Below, one piece after another: positions 1 through 4,914 of a stretch of DNA of 6,823 bases. The stretch covers positions 1 through 6,823 of the forward strand of contig JAJZQK010000178.1 of assembly GCA_021847625.1 (NCBI GenBank). Reading direction: 5' to 3'. This stretch comes from Chloroflexota bacterium. GTDB taxonomy: Bacteria > Chloroflexota > FW602-bin22 > JAMCYS01. The notes under the pieces were generated by a model. The model had not been told where the DNA came from. It did not search any database and saw only the letters and a program-made list of their open reading frames with translations. The translations under genes were made by a program, and so were the position numbers. The first letter of the stretch is position 1, and every line of letters begins with the position of its first letter.

Positions 1-6
1 CCACAT

Positions 7-35
7 GGGTGTGCCTCCTCTGACGAGGCACACCC
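7..35. repeat. Perfect 11-bp inverted repeat (hairpin)
   Basis: GGGTGTGCCTC (7-17) is perfectly complementary to GAGGCACACCC (25-35) around a 7-base loop. No T-run follows on either strand, so it is not a canonical Rho-independent terminator. It could end or stabilise a transcript entering from the left, or shield the HEPN/MNT promoter about 70 bases further on. The function is inferred; the repeat itself is seen directly. Confidence 0.6.
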
Positions 36-102
36 GCCCCCTAAGCAATTGGCAGTTGGCGGCCTGCTCCACACTATGACTTGCGTTAGACTGCATTCGA
101 AG

Positions 103-132
103 TTGAACCACCCTCCTTGATTGAGATATACT
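103..132 (+). promoter_or_regulatory. Sigma-70-type promoter for the HEPN/MNT pair
   Basis: TTGAAC (103-108) and TATACT (127-132) are separated by 18 bases and match the -35 and -10 consensus at 4/6 and 5/6 positions. The expected transcription start is near 139. That falls on an in-frame ATG (139), so the message could be leaderless, or it could have a leader of about 60 bases to the ATG at 199. The -10 covers the TTG at 121, which argues against using that codon as a start. Confidence 0.5.
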
Positions 133-198
133 CTGGCCATGAGCCAAGGGGATGATTCTCCACACAAAGAACGAGCGGTCGTCAAACGGGCCGAAACA

Positions 199-599
199 AT
201 GGGCGAGCGGCTGTGGCGGCAGGCGACGCGCGACATCCGTGTGGCCAGAATGTTGCTGCATCCAGAGAACTACTATGGGGCGGCCAATTTCGCCCATCAG
301 GCAGCCGAGAAGGCCCTGAAGGCCGCCCACTGGCATCTACGCGCGGAGGAGCCCCCTGGCAGCACGACCTCGTGAGATGCGCCCAGCTGGTGGCAGAGAA
401 GGTAGGGACTCTGCCGGATGAGGTCGAGGCGGCTGTCGAACAGCTGCAGCCGATGTTCGCCGAAACCCGCTATCCATCGGGCAACGCAAACGAGCCGATC
501 CCGGCAGATCTGATTGCGGAGGGAGACGCGCGGTCGGCTGTAGAATGGGCAGAGGAAGTGATGGCATGGGTACAAAGTCTGCGGAAGATGGCACCATGA
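199..599 (+). pseudogene. HEPN-domain protein (HepT-like toxin), frameshifted
   Basis: This would be the HEPN partner of a HEPN/MNT (type VII-like) toxin-antitoxin pair; HEPN proteins of this kind are small helical proteins, some of them RNases. The first frame (from ATG 199, or ATG 139 upstream) encodes the HEPN signature helix AHQAAEKALKA and stops at 373-375 after about 58 residues. The second half, HDLV, RYP and a C-terminal AEEVMAWV helix, continues in another frame to the TGA at 597-599. Adding one C to the C5 run at 352-356 joins them as EEPPWQHDLV, matching the usual EPPxxHDLV pattern and giving about 133 residues, normal for the family. I do not see a clear RX4HXY catalytic motif of the HepT type. 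No strong Shine-Dalgarno decides the start. The cause could be a real inactivating mutation, a sequencing error in the homopolymer, or a -1 slip, although the site is not a canonical slippery heptamer. Confidence 0.75.
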
Positions 600-943
600 G
601 CGGCGAGTCGCACGATAGGCTTCTCATTGGTTTCGCACGCCTGCTGCAGCAGAGATACGGCGGGGAAATCTACCTCTTTGGCTCTCGTGCTCGTGGCACC
701 GCCGGCGCGGACAGCGACTACGACCTGGTGGCCGTCGCCAAGTCGTTCGCGGACGTACCGCGCATCCGCCGTGCCCCCGACCGCTACAAGCTGTGGCGCG
801 AGGCGGGAGGATGGGGCATCAGCCTAGACCTGCACTGCTACACGCCGGCGGAATTCCGCGCGGAGTTGGCCGGACTGGGCTACCTCGGGCAGGCCAACAG
901 ACGGGGCGAACTCATCAGAATCGACTTGCATCGAGCCGCCTGA
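596..943 (+). CDS. MNT-family nucleotidyltransferase (MntA-like antitoxin)
   Basis: A 115-residue minimal nucleotidyltransferase. The active-site signature is G29-S30, then ten residues, then D41-x-D43 (GSRARG...DSDYDL). This is the GS-x10-DxD pattern of MntA antitoxins, which in characterised type VII systems transfer AMP to the HEPN toxin to silence it. The likely third acidic residue is D78 in LDLHCYTPAEF, a conserved strand of the family. The ATG at 596 overlaps the HEPN stop (ATGA), indicating translational coupling, so I prefer it to the longer reading from 545 inside the HEPN gene. The frame is intact and all catalytic acids are present, although its HEPN partner appears broken. The family call is firm; the antitoxin role is inferred from pairing. 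Confidence 0.85.
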   Translation: MSGESHDRLLIGFARLLQQRYGGEIYLFGSRARGTAGADSDYDLVAVAKSFADVPRIRRAPDRYKLWREAGGWGISLDLHCYTPAEFRAELAGLGYLGQANRRGELIRIDLHRAA

Positions 944-1047
944 AGGCTTTCTCTCGCTCTCATGTTCTCCCCCGCCGACCAGACATCTTCTGCCAAACAC
1001 ACCACCGCTTGCCTTCTACATTATAGATAGCAGAGTCTGCACGGTTG

Positions 1048-1058
1048 GGATCAGATCC
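1048..1058. promoter_or_regulatory. Candidate operator palindrome upstream of SDR
   Basis: GGATC-A-GATCC is a perfect 5-1-5 palindrome about 60 bases upstream of the predicted SDR transcription start. Position and symmetry suit a regulator site, but short palindromes arise by chance and no second copy was noticed in the window. Confidence 0.2.
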
Positions 1059-1095
1059 ACCGCCGAGAGTGCGGACAGGGCTTCGGTGAATAAGG

Positions 1096-1104
1096 TGCTA
1101 CAAT
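1096..1104 (+). promoter_or_regulatory. Extended -10 promoter for SDR
   Basis: TGCTACAAT fits the extended -10 pattern TGn-TATAAT with one mismatch. No convincing -35 lies at the right distance, as expected for an extended -10 promoter. It predicts a start near 1111 and a leader of about 60 bases containing the hairpin at 1126-1153. Confidence 0.4.
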
Positions 1105-1125
1105 GGCCTGGCATATGGCTACACC

Positions 1126-1153
1126 GCCGGCGGCCCGGGGAAGGGCTGCCGGC
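1126..1153 (+). promoter_or_regulatory. GC-rich hairpin in the SDR leader
   Basis: GCCGGCGGCCC (1126-1136) pairs with GGGCTGCCGGC (1143-1153) over 11 positions with one G-U pair, closing a GGGGAA loop. It ends three bases before the Shine-Dalgarno GGGAGGG (1157-1163). With no U-run it is unlikely to terminate transcription. It more likely affects ribosome access or message stability. Confidence 0.5.
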
Positions 1154-1156
1154 AAC

Positions 1157-1163
1157 GGGAGGG
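1157..1163 (+). promoter_or_regulatory. Ribosome binding site of SDR
   Basis: GGGAGGG lies nine bases upstream of the ATG at 1173 and fixes that start for the dehydrogenase. Confidence 0.7.
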
Positions 1164-1172
1164 TACTCATAG

Positions 1173-1976
1173 ATGGAGACGACATATCTGGCCGACCTGT
1201 TCGGGCTGGCGGGCCGGGTGGCCCTCATCACCGGCGCGGCCGGGGGCCTGGGCGAGGCCATAGCAGGCGGGCTCTCCCGGCTCGGCGCCAGCATAGTGGC
1301 GGCCGACCTCGACGCAGACGCCGCCGCCAACCTGGCCAACCGCCTCGCCGGGGAGGGGCGCCAGGCCCTGGCGGTCGGCGTCGACGTGGCCGACCGGGCG
1401 AGCGTCGAGGCGGCGATACAGGCCGCCGTCGACCGCTTCGGCTCGCTCGACATCCTCGTCAACTGCGCCGCCATCGCCATCCCCAGCGCCGCCCTCGAAC
1501 TGAGCGAGGAGAATTGGCAGCGCTTGCTGGAGGTCAACCTCAAGGGGACCTTCTTCGCCTGCCAGGCGGCAGGACAGATAATGGTCCGCCAGCACCGGGG
1601 GGCGATCGTCAACTTCGCCTCCACGGCGGCCATGTTCGGGCAGGCCAAGTCGCTGGGCTACTCCGTGAGCAAAGCAGGCGTCGTCGAGCTCACGCGCACG
1701 CTAGCGGTGGAGTGGGGGCCCTACGGCGTGCGCGTCAACGCCATCGCGCCCGGCGTCTTCGAGACGCCCATGCATAAGTTCGTGCGCGAGCGCAATCCCG
1801 CCTTCTTCGAACGTTTCCTGAAGGGCACGCCCCTCGGCCGCTTCGGCCGGCCCGAGGAGATGGTCGGCGTGGTGGCATTCTTGGCCGGCGAGGCCTCGGC
1901 GATGATCACCGGCCAGCTATTCCCCGTCGACGGCGGCTTCACGGCCGGTGGCTTCTCCGGCGTGCCGGAGGCTTGA
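1173..1976 (+). CDS. Short-chain dehydrogenase/reductase (gluconate 5-dehydrogenase/KduD-like)
   Basis: A 267-residue cytosolic classical SDR that oxidises or reduces a hydroxyl/keto group with NAD(P). The Rossmann glycine motif TGAAGGLG is at 20-27. D45 at the end of the second strand suggests a preference for NAD(H). D71 contacts adenine, and N97 begins an NCAA variant of the NNAG motif. The catalytic tetrad is N122, S150, Y163 and K167 (YSVSK), and the cofactor PG motif is at 193-194. The C-terminal ITGQLFPVDGGF segment is typical of the gluconate 5-dehydrogenase/2-deoxygluconate dehydrogenase group. Length is normal and no key residue is missing. It converges on a sugar ABC operon, so a role in sugar or sugar-acid catabolism is plausible, but SDR substrates cannot be read from sequence. 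The start is set by the Shine-Dalgarno at 1157-1163. Confidence 0.9.
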   Translation: METTYLADLFGLAGRVALITGAAGGLGEAIAGGLSRLGASIVAADLDADAAANLANRLAGEGRQALAVGVDVADRASVEAAIQAAVDRFGSLDILVNCAAIAIPSAALELSEENWQRLLEVNLKGTFFACQAAGQIMVRQHRGAIVNFASTAAMFGQAKSLGYSVSKAGVVELTRTLAVEWGPYGVRVNAIAPGVFETPMHKFVRERNPAFFERFLKGTPLGRFGRPEEMVGVVAFLAGEASAMITGQLFPVDGGFTAGGFSGVPEA

Positions 1977-2155
1977 TCCGTCGCCTGAGCAACACGTCCA
2001 TCGCCCCGAGGGCTACCAATCTCTAAGCTACCAAGACGACACGCCGAGTTAACACCCCGGTAACAGTGGGGTGAGACGATGGATCTGGTGGCATGTGGAC
2101 GGCCACGTTGTCGTGCCGATTGCGGATGTGCGCGTCCGATTCGTGATGCTTCAGG

Positions 2156-2263
2156 CGTGGCGGCCGGCGTCTCCCTCGGGCCCGCGGCCCCGGGGACTTT
2201 GTCTGCCGGCCGTGGCGGCCAGACCTCGGTCCCTGGGCGCAGCCCAGGGGGACGGGCCGCCAC
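2156..2263. repeat. GC-rich structured element with competing inverted repeats
   Basis: Two adjacent stems are seen. CGGCCGGC (2161-2168) pairs with GCCGGCCG (2205-2212). GTGGCGGCC (2212-2220) pairs with GGCCGCCAC (2255-2263) and encloses an inner hairpin, CCCTGGGC-GCA-GCCCAGGG (2231-2249). The arm CGTGGCGGCC occurs twice (2156-2165 and 2211-2220), so either copy could pair with 2255-2263. The layout suits a structured RNA in the SDR 3' region, a small RNA, or the remnant of a mobile element. No T-run follows, and I recognise no known RNA family. Confidence 0.5.
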
Positions 2264-2386
2264 TATGCAATGGCACGGAATGGAATAGGACTTAGAGCCA
2301 GAGCGGATGCGCTCAGTGAACTAACCGGCACAATACTTTCCCAAGCTACCCATGTAGATTCCAACTTGGCTTTACTTTAGGTAAGT

Positions 2387-2393
2387 AGGAGGA
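2387..2393 (+). promoter_or_regulatory. Orphan Shine-Dalgarno before a GTG codon
   Basis: AGGAGGA sits six bases before a GTG (2400-2402), ideal spacing. The frame runs to 2636 with a cysteine-rich start (SNCKYYCCRY). It then reads across the opposite operon's terminator and into the antisense of the phosphatase-tail gene, so most of it is unlikely to be real coding. This may be the start of a gene whose body was lost. Confidence 0.25.
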
Positions 2394-2486
2394 AGCTCAG
2401 TGTCAAACTGCAAGTACTACTGCTGCCGCTACCTCGGGGTGACTTCGCGTTTGTTCCCTTGCCCCGGGCTTTCACCTTCACAGGCC

Positions 2487-2524
2487 AATAAGAAAGGGGC
2501 GAGGAATTCTATCGCCCTCGCCCC
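2487..2524 (-). terminator. Rho-independent terminator of the ABC operon
   Basis: On the minus strand a perfect 9-bp stem, GGGGCGAGG with CCTCGCCCC (arms 2516-2524 and 2496-2504) and an 11-base loop, is followed directly by TTTCTTATT. It lies about 35 bases after the stop of the last gene. There is no matching T-run on the plus strand, so it serves the minus-strand operon only. Confidence 0.85.
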
Positions 2525-2559
2525 ACGATCATTCGCCGAAGGGAATCAGAACCGAGCCG

Positions 2560-3018
2560 TTACTCCTGCTTGCCTGAGAGAGCGGCCTCCATCTTGGCCA
2601 GTGAGTCGGTTAATTCCTCGATCCGATGCGCCTTGAAGTTGGGGTCCTCCAGGGCCTGGTAGATCACGGCCCCTTCCGCGTTGGCCGGCAGCGGCAGACC
2701 CGTCAGGTAGGAGATGGTGGGCACAATATCCACCAGACCGACCGTGCCCTGCAGGCGCTCGCCCTTCTTGATGCCGAGCCCAGAGAAGACAAGGAGCCCT
2801 CGGAGCGAAGCCACATTGTCCTTGCTGAAGTCAAGGCTAATGGCCTCTGCCAGCTTGCCCACCGTCAGGCACCGGCCGAGCATGCTCAGACGCTTGAGGA
2901 CGGCTACGGCCTGCCCAGGAAAGGCCTCCAACTCACTATGCTGCAGCGCCAGCACCACCAAGGTGTAGGCCAGTGCCATGAGCCAGAGCAACCAATCGAT
3001 AGCCTCCCACGCCTTCAC
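2560..3018 (-). CDS. Membrane-anchored protein with only the C-terminal part of an alkaline-phosphatase-superfamily domain
   Basis: The product has 152 residues from a GTG overlapping the permease stop as GTGA. Residues about 7-26 are a hydrophobic, tryptophan-rich membrane segment. Residues about 71-122 (LRGLLVFSGLGIKKG, then VDIVPTISYLTGLPLP and EGAVIYQALED) closely resemble the end of type I phosphodiesterase/nucleotide pyrophosphatase or sulfatase-like enzymes, followed by a charged helix. These enzymes normally have 350-500 residues, with metal-binding Asp/His and a Ser/Thr nucleophile upstream of this segment. None of that core is present, so hydrolase activity is unlikely. It may be an internally deleted remnant kept in frame, or a small accessory protein of the transporter. 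The frame is open further upstream, to 3435, but that part lies antiparallel to nothing and simply reads through the permease gene in another frame. No separate strong Shine-Dalgarno is seen, so translation probably depends on coupling. Confidence 0.6.
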   Translation of the reverse strand: MKAWEAIDWLLWLMALAYTLVVLALQHSELEAFPGQAVAVLKRLSMLGRCLTVGKLAEAISLDFSKDNVASLRGLLVFSGLGIKKGERLQGTVGLVDIVPTISYLTGLPLPANAEGAVIYQALEDPNFKAHRIEELTDSLAKMEAALSGKQE

Positions 3019-3899
3019 CCCTTCAGCCCGGTCGTCACGATGCCTTGCACGAAGTAGCGCTGCAACGTCACGAACAGTAGCACCATTGGCAAACTGATCA
3101 TCACTGCCGCTGCCATCAGCAACTGCCACTGGACTTGGAGGGAGGAGGGATCTCCTAAGAATACCTGGAGGCCAAGCTGAACGGTCCGCATGTCGGTGGT
3201 CGTCGTCATCACGACCGGGTAGAAGAAGTCGTTCCACATCGACACGCCCTTCAGAATGCCCAGCGCCGCCAGGATGGGCCCGCTTAACGGAAGGTAGATG
3301 CTGAAGAACAGCCGCATTGGGCCGCATCCATCCAATTTGGCCGCTTCGTCCAGCTCGGTGGGGAAATTGATGTAGAACTGGCGACAAAGGAAGATACCGA
3401 ACGAGCCCGAGAGCCACGGGACAATAAGAGCCCAATAGCTATTCAGCCAGCCGATTCCCCCTTGGCCTGTGATGTCATTGCCGCCGAACAGAGGGACTGC
3501 CCTCATCATCAGGAATTGAGGCAGCACAATCGCCTGGTGAGGAACCATCACTCCAACCAACAGGAGGAAGAACAAGAAGTCCCTTCCCCGAAAATGCAGC
3601 CGGGCAAAGCAGAAACCCGCAATACTGTTCAGTATCAGACTGCCGACTACAGTGACGATGGTCACGAAGGCCGAGTTGAAGAAGTAGCGCCCCCAGGGCG
3701 CGGCCTCCAGTGCCTCGATGTAGTTGCGAGGTCTGGGGTTCGTGGGCAGCAGGTTGATACCTGCGTAGCCAATCTCCTCAGCAGGCTTCAAGGAAGTCCC
3801 GATGGTCACTATGATCGGCATCAACATTACTACGCCGAAGAAGGTGAGCAGCGAGAAAGAGAGAATCCGTCCCCAGCGGCTTTCCCCGACTAAACCCAT
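3015..3899 (-). CDS. Carbohydrate ABC transporter permease, MalG/UgpE type
   Basis: A 294-residue inner-membrane permease with about six membrane segments, one of the two channel subunits of a CUT1 sugar importer. The cytoplasmic EAA loop, which docks on the ATPase, is at about 183-210: ELDEAAKLDG, then SIYLPLSGP. WNDFFYP and the C-terminal QRYFVQGI...GLKG are hallmarks of the MalG-type subunit. I chose the ATG at 3899 because GGAGGGG (3907-3913) lies seven bases upstream; a longer frame from 3932 would overlap the preceding gene by 32 bases. The start follows the previous permease stop by one base, and its own stop overlaps the next gene (GTGA), so the three are translationally coupled. The sugar cannot be determined. 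Confidence 0.93.
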   Translation of the reverse strand: MGLVGESRWGRILSFSLLTFFGVVMLMPIIVTIGTSLKPAEEIGYAGINLLPTNPRPRNYIEALEAAPWGRYFFNSAFVTIVTVVGSLILNSIAGFCFARLHFRGRDFLFFLLLVGVMVPHQAIVLPQFLMMRAVPLFGGNDITGQGGIGWLNSYWALIVPWLSGSFGIFLCRQFYINFPTELDEAAKLDGCGPMRLFFSIYLPLSGPILAALGILKGVSMWNDFFYPVVMTTTTDMRTVQLGLQVFLGDPSSLQVQWQLLMAAAVMISLPMVLLFVTLQRYFVQGIVTTGLKG

Positions 3900-3900
3900 C

Positions 3901-4833
3901 CTAGAGCCCCTCCAATTGCCCCTGATTCGCATACCGGAAGTTAACTAAGGCGATTGCCGCGACTGCTACCATGACGAGCATCGAGATAGCGCCCGCGAGG
4001 CCCAGACGCTGATAGAAGAAGATATTGAGATACATCTGATGCACGAGCGTGGTGGTGCTTCCGGCCGGCCCACCGCCCGTCATCACGTATATCTGGTCAA
4101 AAGCCTGAAAACCGGCAATCAGTCCCATTATCACCAGGAAGAAGGTTGTTGGTTGAACCAGAGGTACCGCTATTCTGAGTAGGCAATCCCTGTTCCGCGC
4201 CCCGTCAACCCGGGCTGCCTCATAGAGCTCTCTAGGAATTGACTGTAGCGCTGCGAGGTAGATGACCATATTGAACCCTAGCGACTTCCATATGCCGAGG
4301 ACGATCACGGCTGGCAGCGCCAGGTTGGGGTCGTACAACCACTCTTGGACGGGCAGGCCGAGCAACTCAAGAACTCGATTGAGGAACCCCATTGTCGGGT
4401 CGTAAATCCAGACCCACGTCACGGAAGCCGCCACGAAGCTAATCACGTTTGGGTAGTAGTAGACCTGCCGAAAAAGCGCTAGTCCCCAAATGGGCCCGTT
4501 GAGGATCCAAGCCAGCAGAAATCCCACCACCAGCCCTGGAAGTACCGTGAAGACCGCATAGACTATGCTGTTGTTCAATGCCCTCGCGATGGTCGCGTTG
4601 GCCACGAGGTCAACGTAGTTCTCCAGGCCGAACTGATGCCAAGTCCTAGTAACAAGACTGTAGTCCGTCAGGCTCAGGAGCGCCACGAGGGCGACTGGGA
4701 ACAGGATGAATACGACGTAGATCGTGTACGCGGGGGCTATCATCAGATAGCCCAGCGCGTCAGGGCCGAGCCTGCGCCGCGCTGCCCGCGAGCGCCCACG
4801 CCGAGACGTTTCCCAGGTAGGCAGTGTGGTCAT
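3901..4833 (-). CDS. Carbohydrate ABC transporter permease, MalF/UgpA type
   Basis: A 310-residue inner-membrane subunit that forms the heterodimeric channel with the MalG-type partner just downstream. After an Arg-rich N-terminus come about six membrane segments. Recognisable family segments include NVISFVAASVTWVWIYDP, the EAA loop ELYEAARVDGA with LRIAVPLVQP about ten residues later, and YVMTGGGPAGST near the end. Start choice: the ATG at 4833 has GGAG six bases upstream. The ATG at 4845 has GGAGG only three bases away, and a GTG at 4869 falls inside a hairpin, so both are less likely. It lies about 80 bases after the binding-protein gene, separated by hairpins. Confidence 0.92.
   Translation of the reverse strand: MTTLPTWETSRRGRSRAARRRLGPDALGYLMIAPAYTIYVVFILFPVALVALLSLTDYSLVTRTWHQFGLENYVDLVANATIARALNNSIVYAVFTVLPGLVVGFLLAWILNGPIWGLALFRQVYYYPNVISFVAASVTWVWIYDPTMGFLNRVLELLGLPVQEWLYDPNLALPAVIVLGIWKSLGFNMVIYLAALQSIPRELYEAARVDGARNRDCLLRIAVPLVQPTTFFLVIMGLIAGFQAFDQIYVMTGGGPAGSTTTLVHQMYLNIFFYQRLGLAGAISMLVMVAVAAIALVNFRYANQGQLEGL
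3907..3913 (-). promoter_or_regulatory. Ribosome binding site of the MalG-type permease
   Basis: GGAGGGG on the minus strand lies inside the last codons of the upstream permease and seven bases before the ATG at 3899. It decides that start over the longer frame from 3932. Confidence 0.75.
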
Positions 4834-4862
4834 TGGCGACTCCATATTCCTCCATATTTCTG

Positions 4863-4883
4863 GGTGCACAGCAGAGGTGCACC
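4863..4883 (-). promoter_or_regulatory. Intercistronic hairpin between binding protein and permeases
   Basis: GGTGCAC and GTGCACC form a perfect 7-bp inverted repeat around a 7-base loop, about 30 bases after the binding-protein stop. A second small stem, GGATT-CGG-AATCC (4900-4912), lies directly after that stop. Hairpins at this position commonly protect the binding-protein message, so that it outnumbers the permeases; this role is inferred here. No U-run follows, so it is not a full terminator. Confidence 0.5.
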
Positions 4884-4914
4884 TAGATCCAGGGGCTTAG
4901 GATTCGGAATCCGT

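Larger units (their letters stand above)
1977..2559. other. Intergenic region without a convincing gene
   Basis: The first part (to about 2080) holds a 6-bp stem, CACCCC (2053-2058) with GGGGTG (2068-2073). About 2156-2263 is very GC-rich and highly self-complementary (see separate entry). From about 2290 the sequence becomes less GC-rich, with a small hairpin GAGCG-GATG-CGCTC (2301-2314), a nested stem at 2341-2369 and a Shine-Dalgarno plus GTG at 2387-2402. The opposite operon's terminator is at 2487-2524. The short open frames here lack recognisable protein features. Confidence 0.6.

Noticed and set aside
1016..1648. 210-residue minus-strand open frame opposite the SDR
   Set aside because: Antisense shadow with low-complexity Ala/Ser/Arg composition, no ribosome site and no recognisable domain.
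1103..1777. 224-residue plus-strand open frame overlapping the SDR
   Set aside because: It is very Arg/Gly/Pro-rich, typical of the shifted frame of a high-GC gene, and lies across the well-supported SDR reading frame.
1721..2263. 180-residue minus-strand open frame spanning the SDR end and the intergenic element
   Set aside because: Pro/Arg-rich composition driven by GC content, starts in the structured repeats and overlaps the SDR antisense; no family features.
2071..2295. Two short plus-strand frames (from 2071 and 2079) across the GC-rich element
   Set aside because: No ribosome site, no motif, and the sequence is better explained by inverted-repeat structure.
2074..2300. Group II intron or integron attC site in the GC-rich intergenic region
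   Set aside because: No domain V-like hairpin, no reverse transcriptase, and no paired core sites of the attC type were found.
3019..3435. N-terminal extension of the phosphatase-tail gene within the permease region
   Set aside because: It is another frame of the well-supported MalG-type permease; the GTG overlapping the permease stop is the plausible start.
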